Of a stretch of 39,593 nt of DNA, positions 1 through 8,575 are shown one piece after another. The notes beneath the pieces were generated by a model. That model was not told the DNA's origin and did not search any database. It saw only the letters and a program-made list of their open reading frames with translations. The DNA is taken from the NCBI GenBank assembly GCA_036454645.1, contig JAZHSQ010000023.1, forward strand, positions 1 to 39,593, given 5' to 3'. The stretch is from Olsenella_K sp036454645 (lineage in GTDB: Bacteria > Actinomycetota > Coriobacteriia > Coriobacteriales > Atopobiaceae). Every line of letters starts with the position of its first letter. The stretch's first letter is position 1. A program made the position numbers and the translations under genes.

Positions 1-40
1 CCAGCGGCGCGCGGGCACGCGCGCCGGACGGGGGAGGGCC

Positions 41-1153
41 ATGCTCAAGCTCAAGAGGGACGAGGCAGGCAAGGGGGCGCGCCAGGCGGGCGCCACGGCG
101 GACGAGGTCGAGAAGGGCCAGGGCGCGGAGAAGGACCAGGGCGCCGAGGGGGACGCGCGCCCCGCCGGCGCCAGGGGGCCCGAGGGGATGCGCCACTCCC
201 CCTACCTCGACATGGACGTGGCCCGCGTGGTCGAGGTCCAGGCCAAGAACGTGCGGCGCCTCAAGCAGTTCTCGCTCGTCAGCATCGCCGTGCTCGGCGC
301 GATCGTGCTCGTCGTCCTGCTGCGCGGCAACCTGCTGGTCTCGCTCGTCTGCATCCTCGCCTACGTGATGGCGGGCCGCTCGACCCTGGTGAACCAGCGC
401 CGCTCCATGAACGCGCTCTGGGACGGCGTGTCGTGCATCCTCACCATGGACTGCGACCCAGAGAAGTACCTTGCGGTCCTCGACGGGCTCCTCGCCGACG
501 GCCACGTCGTGCCCAAGGGCAGGTCCGGCCGGCAGCTCCGCGAGAGCCTCTCGATCTGGCGCGGCCTCTGCCTGGCGCTCATGGGGCGCGGCGACGAGGC
601 GCTGGCGGCGGTCGAGGGCATCGGCCAGGGCGACCCCACGGGGCGCCCGACCGAGCGCGTGCTCGCGTACAACCAGGCGAGCCTGCGCCTGATCGTCGCC
701 GCCGACCGGGGCGACGCGGCCGGGATCGACGAGGTGGTGGACGTCGCGGGCAGGCTCTACGACAAGCTCGTCCTGCACGATCCGCTCTGCGCGCCCGCCG
801 AGCTGCTCCTCGCGAGCGCCCGCGCCGAGCAGGCCCTCGCCACGGGCGACCTCGCGCGAGCCGCGGAGCTCTCCGGGGAGGCCAGCGAGAAGGCGCAGAC
901 CAGGCAGCAGTGCCTGGGCGCGCTCTACGTGCACGGCAGGGCCGAGGACGGCCTCGGCGACGTGCGCGAGGCCGCGCGGGACCTCTCCCGCGTCGCCGGG
1001 GAGGGCGGCACGCTCGCGGTGCGCCGCCGCTCCGAGGAGTGGCTCGCCGCGCACCCCGGCGCGCTGCCCGCGCCCGACGCGGAGCCGGCGCGCGACGCCG
1101 CGGCGGACGCCGAGCCGGCCGGCGACGCCGCGGAGGGGCCTGCCGCGCGCTAG
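41..1153 (+). CDS. Membrane-anchored Ala-rich helical-repeat protein, unknown function
   Basis: I do not recognise this 370-residue protein. Residues 1-50 are charged and low in complexity. Two hydrophobic segments at about 78-94 and 97-113 are separated by a short RGN turn and should form a membrane hairpin. Residues 130-340 are Ala/Leu/Arg-rich helices in the style of a TPR or SEL1-like solenoid, and the last 30 residues are a disordered Ala/Asp/Glu/Pro tail. This suggests a cytoplasmic helical domain tethered to the membrane, possibly a scaffold. A GGGGGAGG ribosome site lies just before the ATG at 41. Its stop overlaps the stop of the convergent transporter gene in a shared CTAG. The gene that precedes it lies outside the window, so operon context is unknown. 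Confidence 0.7.
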   Translation: MLKLKRDEAGKGARQAGATADEVEKGQGAEKDQGAEGDARPAGARGPEGMRHSPYLDMDVARVVEVQAKNVRRLKQFSLVSIAVLGAIVLVVLLRGNLLVSLVCILAYVMAGRSTLVNQRRSMNALWDGVSCILTMDCDPEKYLAVLDGLLADGHVVPKGRSGRQLRESLSIWRGLCLALMGRGDEALAAVEGIGQGDPTGRPTERVLAYNQASLRLIVAADRGDAAGIDEVVDVAGRLYDKLVLHDPLCAPAELLLASARAEQALATGDLARAAELSGEASEKAQTRQQCLGALYVHGRAEDGLGDVREAARDLSRVAGEGGTLAVRRRSEEWLAAHPGALPAPDAEPARDAAADAEPAGDAAEGPAAR

Positions 1154-2868
1154 CCGAGCATGCCGGCGACGACCGAGGCGAGGGCGATGACGACGCCCAC
1201 GACGGACTCGCCGCCAAGCAGCCCCGAGGCCACGACGATCCCGTTGTCCTCGTGGCTGAGCTCGTCCGCGCCGCCCGCGTCCGGGGAGGCCGCGTCCGGC
1301 GCCCCGCCGGCCGCGGCGCGGGCGCGCCTGCGGGAGGCGCCGTCGTAGGCCACCTTGGCGAGGGCGCCGAGCACGCCCGTGACCGTCATGTAGAGCGGCA
1401 GGTAGGCGCCCAGGCCGACCATCATCGAGGGCACGCCCAGGCAGTAGAGCAAGACCCCGCCCGCGAGCCCCACGCCGAAGGCGGCGGGGCTCGGGATGCC
1501 GGAGACCATCGTCGCGACGACGGACGCCTGGGCCGAGACGAAGGCCTGCCCGGGGCCGAAGGCGCCGGTGCCGTAGGCCGCCACGAGGGCGCACATGGTC
1601 ACGGTCGCCACGACGACGCCGATCAGCGACCCCAGGACCTGGCCGAACCACATGCTGCGCGGGTCGGTCCCGATCAGGGCGCCGGTCTTGAAGTCGCTCA
1701 TCACGTCCCCGCCGACGCCGCAGGCCACGGCGATCACGCCGGCGACGTAGAAGAGGCGCACCTGGTCGGTGCCGCCCATGGCGGCGACCACGAGAAGGAC
1801 GATGAGCCCGAAGATCTCCATGGGGTCGATGCCGGTCTGGCCGACCGACTGCGCGCTCATGATCGTGGTCACGAGGGAGAGCAGCACCACGACGACGGCC
1901 ACGACGGGGCCGAGGCCGAGCGCGAAGCAGGCGAGGAGGGCCGCCGCCGCCACGAGCAGGGCGAGCACGCCACGGTCGAGCCTGGAGGTGACGTCGGTGA
2001 GGGGCTCCGCATCGCCCCCGCCCGCCCCCGCGCGAGAGGCCCTGAGGGCGCGGGTAGCCTTGGGGACGAGGTCGTGGACGATGACGCCGAGGCCGGACCC
2101 CATCATCAGGCCCATCCCGAGGCTCGACGCGACCCCCTGGCCCGCCTGGATCGACCAGAGGCCGGCCGCGCTCGCGGCCGTGACGGCGCCGAGCTGGCCC
2201 ACGAGGGCCCCGACCAGCCAGAACGCGGCCGCCGAGCCCCCCATGAGGAAGCCGACCGAGAGCATCATCGGCGAGTCGTAGACGCCGAAGGCCACGCCGG
2301 GGACGGGCAGCTGGAGCAGGAGCGTGGGGATGAGGCCGAGCGCGTCCCTGAGCGCGCACCACGCGCCCGCCACGGCCATGGACCCGAAGAGCCTGCGCCC
2401 GGTCCCGCCGCCGGCCCTGCTCGCCTCGAGCGTCTGCGCGGCGGCGGTGCCCACGGGGTAGTCGAGGTCCGACCCGTCTACGAAGCGCTTGCGGATGAGG
2501 GCGGTGCAGACCAGGCCGAGCAGGGTGCCGGCGAGGGCCACGGCGAGCGTCTCGGGCCAGCTGGCCTCGGAGGCGAGGCCGAGCATCCAGATGCCGGGGA
2601 TGGTGAAGGCGAGGCCGCCGGCGACCATGGAGCCGGCCGACATGACGATCTGGGTGACGTTCGCCTCGTTGAGGCTCCTGTGGCCGAAGGCGCGAAGGCA
2701 GACCAGGGCGGTGATGGAGGTGAAGATGGTCGGCCACGGCAGGGCGCCCATCTTGAGGGCGGTGTAGACCGAGGACGCCGTGATGATGACGCAGCCTACG
2801 ACGCCGATCGCCATGCCGGCGGCGCTCAGCTGCACGCCCTCGCGGGCGCGCTTGCTCTTCTCGTGCAT
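1150..2868 (-). CDS. OPT/YSL-family oligopeptide or metal-chelate transporter
   Basis: This 572-residue polytopic membrane protein has the features of the OPT (oligopeptide transporter) family. It opens with a segment like SAAGMAIGVVG, contains a GSDLDYPVGTAAAQTLEA-type motif at about residues 150-170, and shows around 14 hydrophobic segments. Known OPT members are proton-coupled importers of short peptides or metal-chelate complexes; the substrate cannot be read here. The region near residues 340-410 is also OPT-like. The start at 2868 is supported by a GAGGGAGAG ribosome site on the minus strand. It is divergent from coaX and convergent with the unknown membrane protein, so it is probably monocistronic. 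The last 40 residues are hydrophilic up to a final hydrophobic segment. Confidence 0.85.
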   Translation of the reverse strand: MHEKSKRAREGVQLSAAGMAIGVVGCVIITASSVYTALKMGALPWPTIFTSITALVCLRAFGHRSLNEANVTQIVMSAGSMVAGGLAFTIPGIWMLGLASEASWPETLAVALAGTLLGLVCTALIRKRFVDGSDLDYPVGTAAAQTLEASRAGGGTGRRLFGSMAVAGAWCALRDALGLIPTLLLQLPVPGVAFGVYDSPMMLSVGFLMGGSAAAFWLVGALVGQLGAVTAASAAGLWSIQAGQGVASSLGMGLMMGSGLGVIVHDLVPKATRALRASRAGAGGGDAEPLTDVTSRLDRGVLALLVAAAALLACFALGLGPVVAVVVVLLSLVTTIMSAQSVGQTGIDPMEIFGLIVLLVVAAMGGTDQVRLFYVAGVIAVACGVGGDVMSDFKTGALIGTDPRSMWFGQVLGSLIGVVVATVTMCALVAAYGTGAFGPGQAFVSAQASVVATMVSGIPSPAAFGVGLAGGVLLYCLGVPSMMVGLGAYLPLYMTVTGVLGALAKVAYDGASRRRARAAAGGAPDAASPDAGGADELSHEDNGIVVASGLLGGESVVGVVIALASVVAGMLG

Positions 2869-2910
2869 GTCTCTCCCTCGTATATCCGCTCCCCCTTGCG
2901 AGGAGTCGGG

Positions 2911-2936
2911 TTACGGACCGGATGGTCCAATATATA
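2911..2936. promoter_or_regulatory. Possible divergent promoter/operator between OPT gene and coaX
   Basis: The 138-bp gap between the divergent genes is AT-richer than its surroundings. It holds a short inverted repeat, GGACC-GGAT-GGTCC (2915-2928), directly followed by TATATA (2931-2936), which could serve as a -10 on either strand. No clear -35 element is visible. Assignment as a promoter or operator is inference from position and composition only. Confidence 0.25.
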
Positions 2937-3006
2937 GACCCAGCACGCACAGGAAGGCAAGGGCCGGCGGCCGCGGGGCGCCGACGGCGGGAAGGCGGGT
3001 GTCCGG

Positions 3007-3897
3007 ATGGGTCGAGAAGGACGTGCGGCAGGGGGCCGGCCGGAGGGGTGGGCCCAGGCGGGCCTGCGCGGGCCGGGGCGCCGGGAGGCCGCCCGCGGCG
3101 CCGCCGTCGGCGCCGCGGGCGGGGCGCTGCTCGCCGTCGACGTGGGCAACACGGTGACCAGGTTCGGGCTCTTCTCGGGCGCGGAGCTCGCCGGGAGCCT
3201 CTCCGTCACGACGCCCGCGCGCCTCACGGCCGACGAGGCGGGCCTGCGCACGGGCGAGGCCCTGCGCGCCCTCGGCGCCGCGGACGGCGGGTCCGGCCTC
3301 GCCGGCGCGGTCCTCTCGTGCGTGGTGCCCGCCCTCGCGGACGCGTGGGCCGAGGCGCTGCGCCGGCTCTCGCCGACCCGCCCGCTCGTCGTGGGGCCGG
3401 GCGTCCGCTCCGGCCTCAGGATGCGCTTCGACGACCCGGCCGAGGTGGGCCCGGACCGCATCGCCGACGTGGTGGCGGCCCGCGAGCTCGTCGGCGCGCC
3501 GGTCGTGGCCATCGGGCTCGGGACCTCGACTAACTTCGAGGTGGTGGACGCCTCGGGCACCTTCGTGGGAGGTATCGTCACGCCCGGGCTCGCCCTCGGC
3601 GCGGCCAGCCTCGCCGCGGCGGCCGCGCGCCTGCCCTCCGTCGAGCTGCGCCCGCCCGCGCGCGTGATCGGCAGGAGCACGCGCGCCGCCATGCAGTCGG
3701 GCCTCGTCTACGGCGAGGTCGCGCGCATCGACGGGCTTCTCGACGCCATCGCCCGCGAGCTCGGCTGCGAGGCGCCGGTGGTCGTCTCCGGCGAGGGGGC
3801 GCGGCTCGTGGCGCCGCTGCTCGCCCACGAGGCCACGGTCGACGACATGCTGACCCTGCGCGGCCTGGGGCTGCTCTGGGAGAGGAACCGCGGGTAG
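3007..3897 (+). CDS. coaX: Type III pantothenate kinase
   Basis: CoaX phosphorylates pantothenate with ATP, the first step of coenzyme A synthesis, in the cytoplasm. The ASKHA-fold phosphate motif LLAVDVGNT is at residues 41-49 and the GPDR motif (P149-D150-R151, with the catalytic Asp of the family) is intact. The second motif, normally DFGTATTFD, reads GLGTSTNFE (residues 170-178), so its Asp is replaced by Gly. The C-terminal GGIVTPG and SGLVYG segments are typical. The ATG at 3007 gives about 40 residues before the usual N-terminus; I see no good in-frame start nearer the DVGNT motif, and a GGAAGGCGGG site precedes 3007. Length without the extension (about 255) is normal. The changed motif makes it either a CoaX subclass or an altered enzyme. 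Confidence 0.85.
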   Translation: MGREGRAAGGRPEGWAQAGLRGPGRREAARGAAVGAAGGALLAVDVGNTVTRFGLFSGAELAGSLSVTTPARLTADEAGLRTGEALRALGAADGGSGLAGAVLSCVVPALADAWAEALRRLSPTRPLVVGPGVRSGLRMRFDDPAEVGPDRIADVVAARELVGAPVVAIGLGTSTNFEVVDASGTFVGGIVTPGLALGAASLAAAAARLPSVELRPPARVIGRSTRAAMQSGLVYGEVARIDGLLDAIARELGCEAPVVVSGEGARLVAPLLAHEATVDDMLTLRGLGLLWERNRG

Positions 3898-4068
3898 CGC
3901 CACGCGCCCGCCGCCGGGCGCGCCTCCCCGCACCACGGCCGCCCGCCGCCGGGCGGGGCGCGTCCGGCGGCCCTCCGCGAGATGACCATGATTCCCTGGT
4001 CCTTGCCTCCCCGTCGATGAAGGTTGGTAAACGCGAGGCAACGCCCTGCCGGGCGCTCGCGGAACCTC

Positions 4069-4077
4069 TGATACGAT
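4069..4077 (+). promoter_or_regulatory. Candidate extended -10 promoter of adhE
   Basis: TG-A-TACGAT fits an extended -10 element and lies about 70 bp before the adhE start. No good -35 is visible at 17 bp. The 250-bp gap between coaX and adhE otherwise shows nothing I can name; I found no palindrome resembling a Rex site. Inferred from motif and position. Confidence 0.35.
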
Positions 4078-4147
4078 GTGCCCAAAGAGCGCCGGTCGCG
4101 CCCGCGCCCGGCCCGCTCACCTAGAAGACCGTTCATGAGGAGGAAGA

Positions 4148-6811
4148 ATGGCAGAGAAGGAGCCAGGGCTCGTCAGCGAGGTGGCAGACATCGACTCTGC
4201 GATCGTGGACGTTGACGGCCTGGTTGAGCGCATCGAGCAGATGCGCGTCGCCCAAGCCGAGTTCGCCACGTTCAGCCAGGAACAGGTCGACAAGATCTTC
4301 TACGAGGCGGCGCTCGCGGCCAACAAGGCGCGCATCCCCCTCGCCCAGATGGCCGTCGAGGAGACGGGCATGGGCCTGGTGGAGGACAAGGTCATCAAGA
4401 ACCACTACGCCTCCGAGTACGTCTACAACAAGTACAAGCACCTCAAGACGGTCGGCGTCGTCGAGGACGACGAGGCGGCCGGCTTCAAGCGCGTCGCCGA
4501 GCCGATCGGCATCGTCGCCGCGGTCATCCCCACGACCAACCCCACGGCCACGGCCATCTTCAAGTGCCTGATCTGCCTCAAGACCCGCAACGCCATCATC
4601 ATCAGCCCGCACCCGCGCGCGGGCAGGTGCACCACCGAGGCCGCCCGCATCGTGCGCGACGCGGCCGAGAGGGCCGGCCTGCCCAAGGGCATCATCAACT
4701 GGATCGGCGAGCCCACGCTCGAGCTCACCAACGAGCTCATGCACGACGCCGACATCATCCTGGCCACCGGCGGCCCGGGCATGGTCAAGGCGGCCTACAG
4801 CTCCGGCAAGCCCGCCCTCGGCGTCGGTCCGGGCAACACGCCCGTCGTGGTCGACTCCACGGCCGACATCCGCCTCGCGGCCAACTCGATCATCCACTCC
4901 AAGGTCTTCGACAACGGCATGATCTGCGCCTCGGAGAACTCGGTCATCGCGCTCAACGACGTCTACGACGAGCTCAAGGCCGAGTTCGAGCGTCGCGGCT
5001 GCTACGTGCTCGGCGAGGGCGAGGAGCTCGAGCGCCTGCGCAAGACCCTGATCGTGAACGGCGCCGTCAACCGCAAGGTCGTCGGCCAGCCCGCCGACGC
5101 GATCGCCGAGCTCGCGGGCATCTCCGTGCCCAAGGGCACCAAGGTCCTCATCGGCGAGGTCACCGACGTCTCGCCCGCCGAGGAGTTCGCGCACGAGAAG
5201 CTCTCCCCGACGCTCGCGCTCTACCGCGCGACGGACTTCGACGACGCCCTCGCCAAGGCCGAGCGCCTCGTCGCCGACGGCGGCTACGGCCACACCTCCG
5301 CGCTCTACATCGACACGCGCGAGAAGGACAAGATCGCGCGCCATGCCGAGGCCATGAAGACCTGCCGCATCCTCATCAACACCCCGACCTCCCAGGGCGG
5401 CATCGGCGACCTGTACAACTTCAAGGTCCCGCCCTCGCTCACGCTGGGCTGCGGCTCCTGGGGAGGCAACTCCGTCTGCGGCAACGTCGGCCCGATGAAC
5501 CTGCTCAACTTCAAGTACGTGGCAGAGAGGCGTGAGAACATGCTGTGGGTCCGCACCCCCGAGAAGATCTACTTCAAGAAGGGCTGCATGGCCACGGCCC
5601 TCGACGAGCTCGGCACCGTGATGCACAAGAAGCGCGCCTTCATCGTCACCGACTCCTTCCTCTACAAGAGCGGCTTCACCAAGAAGATCGAGGACAAGCT
5701 CGACCAGATGGGGATCGCCCACGCGAGCTTCTGGTCCATCTCGCCCGACCCCAAGCTGCAGGACGCCGAGAAGGGCGAGGAGCTGCTGCGCGCCTTCGAG
5801 CCCGACACCATCATCGCCATCGGCGGCGGCTCGGCCATGGACGCCGGCAAGATCATGTGGTCCATGTACGAGAACCCCGACGAGGACTTCTCCAACATGT
5901 CGATGGACTTCATGGACATCCGCAAGCGCGTCTACGACTTCCCCAAGATGGGCAAGAAGGCCTACTTCGTGGCCATCCCGACCTCCTCGGGCACGGGCTC
6001 CGAGGTCACGCCGTTCGCCATCATCACGGACGCCGAGACGGGCATCAAGTGGCCCATCACGGACTACGAGCTCATGCCCAACATGGCCATCGTCGACACC
6101 GACAACATGATGACCCAGCCCAAGGGCCTCACCTCCGCCTCCGGCGTCGACGTCCTCACGCACTGCCTCGAGGCCTACGTCTCGATGATGCACTCCGACT
6201 ACACCGACTCCTTCGCGCTGCGCGGCATGAAGCTCGTCTTCCAGTACCTGCGCCGCGCCTACGACGACCCCACCGACGTGGAGGCCCGCGACCACATGGC
6301 CAACGCCTCCTGCCTGGGCGGCCTCGCCTTCGCCAACGCCTTCCTCGGCGTCAACCACTCCATGGCGCACAAGCTGGGCGCCTACCACCACATCCCGCAC
6401 GGCTGGGCCAACGCGGTCATCCTCACCCGCGTCATGCGCTACAACGCCGCCGAGAGGCCCACGCGCATGGGCACCTTCCCGCAGTACGAGTACCCGCAGA
6501 CCCTGCACCGCTACGCCGAGGCCGGCCGCTACTGCGGCGCCACCGGCGCCGACGACCGCGAGGTCTTCGAGAACTTCCTGCAGATGATCTCGGACCTGTT
6601 CGACCACGTGGGCGTCAAGCACACCATCGCCGAGTACGGCGTGGACGAGCAGTACTTCCTCGACACCCTCGACGAGATGAGCGAGAACGCCTTCAACGAC
6701 CAGTGCACGGGCGCCAACCCGCGCTACCCGCTCATCTCCGAGATCAAGGAGCTCTACCTCGACGCCTACTACGGCCGACCCGCCAGGTTCTACGAGGTGG
6801 GCGAGGAGTAA
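4148..6811 (+). CDS. adhE: Bifunctional acetaldehyde-CoA/alcohol dehydrogenase
   Basis: AdhE reduces acetyl-CoA to acetaldehyde and then ethanol, regenerating two NAD+ in fermentation. It is normally assembled into cytoplasmic spirosome filaments. The 887 residues match the family (E. coli 891). The N-terminal CoA-acylating aldehyde dehydrogenase half carries the catalytic Cys260 in MICASENSVI. A linker at about 450-475 leads to the iron-dependent alcohol dehydrogenase half, which has GGGSAMDAGKIMW, GTGSEVTPFA and the metal-site region HSMAHKLGAYHHIPHG. The ATG follows a strong GAGGAGGAA ribosome site. It appears monocistronic, with its own candidate promoter and a GC-rich hairpin after the stop. 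Codon use is extremely GC-biased, as in highly expressed genes of such genomes. This identification is secure. Confidence 0.97.
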   Translation: MAEKEPGLVSEVADIDSAIVDVDGLVERIEQMRVAQAEFATFSQEQVDKIFYEAALAANKARIPLAQMAVEETGMGLVEDKVIKNHYASEYVYNKYKHLKTVGVVEDDEAAGFKRVAEPIGIVAAVIPTTNPTATAIFKCLICLKTRNAIIISPHPRAGRCTTEAARIVRDAAERAGLPKGIINWIGEPTLELTNELMHDADIILATGGPGMVKAAYSSGKPALGVGPGNTPVVVDSTADIRLAANSIIHSKVFDNGMICASENSVIALNDVYDELKAEFERRGCYVLGEGEELERLRKTLIVNGAVNRKVVGQPADAIAELAGISVPKGTKVLIGEVTDVSPAEEFAHEKLSPTLALYRATDFDDALAKAERLVADGGYGHTSALYIDTREKDKIARHAEAMKTCRILINTPTSQGGIGDLYNFKVPPSLTLGCGSWGGNSVCGNVGPMNLLNFKYVAERRENMLWVRTPEKIYFKKGCMATALDELGTVMHKKRAFIVTDSFLYKSGFTKKIEDKLDQMGIAHASFWSISPDPKLQDAEKGEELLRAFEPDTIIAIGGGSAMDAGKIMWSMYENPDEDFSNMSMDFMDIRKRVYDFPKMGKKAYFVAIPTSSGTGSEVTPFAIITDAETGIKWPITDYELMPNMAIVDTDNMMTQPKGLTSASGVDVLTHCLEAYVSMMHSDYTDSFALRGMKLVFQYLRRAYDDPTDVEARDHMANASCLGGLAFANAFLGVNHSMAHKLGAYHHIPHGWANAVILTRVMRYNAAERPTRMGTFPQYEYPQTLHRYAEAGRYCGATGADDREVFENFLQMISDLFDHVGVKHTIAEYGVDEQYFLDTLDEMSENAFNDQCTGANPRYPLISEIKELYLDAYYGRPARFYEVGEE

Positions 6812-6831
6812 GCTCGGAGGTGCAGGAATCG

Positions 6832-6858
6832 GGGCGCCCCGCCCGGGGCGGGGCGCCC
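6832..6858 (+). terminator. GC-rich hairpin after adhE
   Basis: A 10-bp stem (GGGCGCCCCG at 6832-6841 against CGGGGCGCCC at 6849-6858) with a 7-nt loop lies 20 nt after the adhE stop. There is no clear U-tract, so it may be a weak terminator or an RNA-stabilising hairpin between adhE and the next gene. Confidence 0.5.
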
Positions 6859-6898
6859 TCTGACGTCGTGCAGGGTTGCGACAAAGGAGTGGTTCGAT

Positions 6899-7681
6899 AT
6901 GAGGCTGTCAGACAGTAAGGTCGAGATCGTCCGCCGCAACAACAAGGCCGTCTACCAGGACGGCAACCGCATAGTCAAGGTCTTCAACGACCGCAAGCCC
7001 GCCTCCGACGTGGTGAACGAGGCCCTGAACCTGGCCCGCGTCGCCGAGACCGGCCTGCACGTCCCCCGGCTGGTCGAGGTCTCCCAGGTCTCCGAGGGCG
7101 AGTGGCAGGGCAGCTGGGCCCTCTCCACGGAGTACGTCCCGGGCAAGGACCTCGCCACCCTCGAGGCGGAGGACGTGCCGGAGCGTGCCGACAAGTACCT
7201 CCAGCAGTTCGTCGACCTGCAGGTCGAGTTCCAGAAGACCGACGCGCCGCTGCTCAACCGCCAGAAGGACAAGCTCCTGCGCATGGTCAAGAGCGTCCAT
7301 TCCATCGACCCGAGCGTCCGCTACGACCTCGAGATCCGCATCCGCGGCATGCAGAGCGGCTTCAAGGTCTGCCACGGTGACTTCAACCCCACCAACGTGA
7401 TCGTCCCCGACGACGGCTCGGCGCCCTACGTCTGCGACTGGGCCCACGTCACCGCCGGCCTGCCCGAGGTCGACGCCGCCACGACCTACCTGCTCTTCAG
7501 CGTCGAGAGCGAGGAGCGAGCCAAGCGCTACCTCACCCTCTACTCCAAGGCGGCCGACATCCCGCAGCAGGTCGTCATGCAGTGGGTGCCCGTGGTCGCC
7601 GCGGCGGAGCTCGCCCGCGGCCGCGCGGAGAAGGAGGAGTTCCTCCGCGGCTGGATCGACGCGGTCTTCGGCGACGAGTAG
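6899..7681 (+). CDS. Aminoglycoside phosphotransferase/choline-kinase-fold protein
   Basis: This 260-residue protein has the protein-kinase-like APH fold used by aminoglycoside phosphotransferases and by choline, thiamine and other small-molecule kinases. The catalytic loop reads CHGDFNPTNVIV (near residues 158-169, with Asp and Asn in the expected places) and is followed by the metal-binding VCDWAHV. The N-terminal lobe carries strand-rich sequence and a lysine in RIVKVFND. The substrate cannot be predicted; a housekeeping kinase is likelier than drug resistance because the sequence is native in codon use and has no mobile context. A clear AAAGGAG site precedes the ATG. It sits 87 nt after adhE, separated by a hairpin, and is followed by a strong terminator. 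Confidence 0.8.
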   Translation: MRLSDSKVEIVRRNNKAVYQDGNRIVKVFNDRKPASDVVNEALNLARVAETGLHVPRLVEVSQVSEGEWQGSWALSTEYVPGKDLATLEAEDVPERADKYLQQFVDLQVEFQKTDAPLLNRQKDKLLRMVKSVHSIDPSVRYDLEIRIRGMQSGFKVCHGDFNPTNVIVPDDGSAPYVCDWAHVTAGLPEVDAATTYLLFSVESEERAKRYLTLYSKAADIPQQVVMQWVPVVAAAELARGRAEKEEFLRGWIDAVFGDE

Positions 7682-7762
7682 GCGCCAGTCCGCGGTGGCC
7701 TCCGCGCGACGCGTGGGGGGCCTTGCGAGAGGGGCGTCGTGCGAAAAGGACGTCCGCTAGGA

Positions 7763-7796
7763 GGAGGGGCCCGGGCGCTGCTGCCCGGGCCCCTCC
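7763..7796 (+). terminator. Intrinsic terminator after the APH-fold kinase gene
   Basis: A perfect 14-bp stem (7763-7776 against 7783-7796) with loop GCTGCT is followed by a T-containing stretch GTCTTCGTC. It may act on both strands, since the Nudix gene ends about 90 bp downstream on the other strand. Confidence 0.75.
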
Positions 7797-7804
7797 GTCT
7801 TCGT

Positions 7805-7884
7805 CGCTGCCGCGGGTCCCTCTCGCCCGGCGCAGGCGCGGCGCCTCGCGCGGGCCGCTGCCGCGGGTCCCTCTCGCCCGGCGC
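7805..7884. repeat. 29-bp perfect direct repeat, two copies
   Basis: Copies at 7805-7833 and 7856-7884 are identical over 29 bp with a 51-bp period. Both contain the core CGCGGGTCCCTCTCGCCCG. A related core (CGCGGGTCCTTCTCGCCCG) occurs at 11383-11401 after xpt. The second copy abuts the stop codon of the Nudix gene. All three lie between genes, which suggests a short dispersed intergenic repeat of the genome. Two tandem copies are too few for a CRISPR. Confidence 0.8.
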
Positions 7885-8409
7885 CTACAGGGCGCCCTCG
7901 GCCGCCAGGGCCTGGCGCACGCGGTCGAAGTGCAGGAAGCTGCCCCGCTGGTTGAGCTGCTCGATGTCGTCCCAGCCCACGAGCCTGAAGTCGATGGCCT
8001 CCGCGCGCTGCAGCGTGACGTCCGCGGGCGAGAAGTCCAGGTGGAAGTGGTAGATGTCCACGAGGTAGTTGTCGCCGCGCGGCAGGTCCACGTTCTCGTA
8101 GCGGAAGATCGGGTCGAGCGGCTGCGCCGAGACGTCCAGCCCGCACTCCTCGCCCACCTCGCGGACGACGGCCTCGCCCGAGGCCTCGCCGGCCCGCACG
8201 CCGCCGCCCGCGACCTCCCAGTTGCCCGCCGCCCAGTGCTTGTCCAGGGCGCGGCGGGTGATGAGGAACTTGCCCTCCAGGTTCTGGATGACTGCCAGGA
8301 CGTAGAGCATGTACTGGCCCTCCTCGAGGAAGGCGTTCGCGCGCTCCATGACCTTGCCGGTGCGCCTGCCGCTGCGGTCGTAGATGTCGATGAGCTCGGA
8401 TCCGGACAC
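7885..8409 (-). CDS. Nudix hydrolase
   Basis: This protein of about 174 residues carries a complete Nudix box. It begins GGGVRAGEASGEAVV and ends REVGEECGL, matching Gx5Ex7REUxEExGU, which binds Mg2+ to cleave nucleoside-diphosphate-linked substrates. The N-terminal IDIYDRSGRRTGKVMERA segment is typical of the IPP-isomerase-like/MutT branch with unknown substrates. The open frame extends up to an ATG at 8478, but I prefer the GTG at 8407-8409. It has a perfect AGGAGG site six bases before it, whereas the ATG directly abuts a likely -10 element (TATAGA, 8479-8484) and has no ribosome site. It is transcribed divergently from the purine operon and converges on the APH-fold kinase gene. Confidence 0.85.
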   Translation of the reverse strand: MSGSELIDIYDRSGRRTGKVMERANAFLEEGQYMLYVLAVIQNLEGKFLITRRALDKHWAAGNWEVAGGGVRAGEASGEAVVREVGEECGLDVSAQPLDPIFRYENVDLPRGDNYLVDIYHFHLDFSPADVTLQRAEAIDFRLVGWDDIEQLNQRGSFLHFDRVRQALAAEGAL

Positions 8410-8429
8410 GTGGGGCCTCCTGTGGCCGA

Positions 8430-8455
8430 CCTCCCCCGGCCCCTGCCGGGGGAGG
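8430..8455 (-). promoter_or_regulatory. Leader hairpin just before the Nudix ribosome site
   Basis: An 11-bp perfect stem (8430-8440 against 8445-8455) with a 4-nt loop would form in the 5' leader of the Nudix mRNA. It ends eight nucleotides before the AGGAGG site (8416-8421). It could protect the leader or modulate translation. The structure is seen; the role is inferred. Confidence 0.45.
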
Positions 8456-8478
8456 GTATGCTGCTTCAACTGCGCCAT

Positions 8479-8487
8479 TCTATACCA
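8479..8487 (-). promoter_or_regulatory. Extended -10 promoter of the Nudix gene
   Basis: On the minus strand TG-G-TATAGA is a good extended -10. Transcription starting about 7 bp downstream would give a leader of roughly 60 nt up to the GTG start and would exclude the upstream ATG at 8478. No -35 is evident. Confidence 0.5.
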
Positions 8488-8575
8488 AGCCCCCGCCCGG
8501 GGCGCCGTCCGCCGGGGAGGCGACGTGTGGAGAGCCCGGGGACGGCCGGGCCGCGCGCGGAGGCGCCGCCGCGCG

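Noticed and set aside
3898..4147. Rex redox-sensor site before adhE
   Set aside because: I looked for a TTGTGAAN4TTCACAA-like palindrome and did not find one.
4133..6622. Very long open frame of 829 codons antisense to adhE
   Set aside because: It is a codon-bias shadow of a GC-rich gene: composition is dominated by Val/Asp/Gly/His/Leu, no ribosome site or recognisable domain, and adhE is certain on the other strand.
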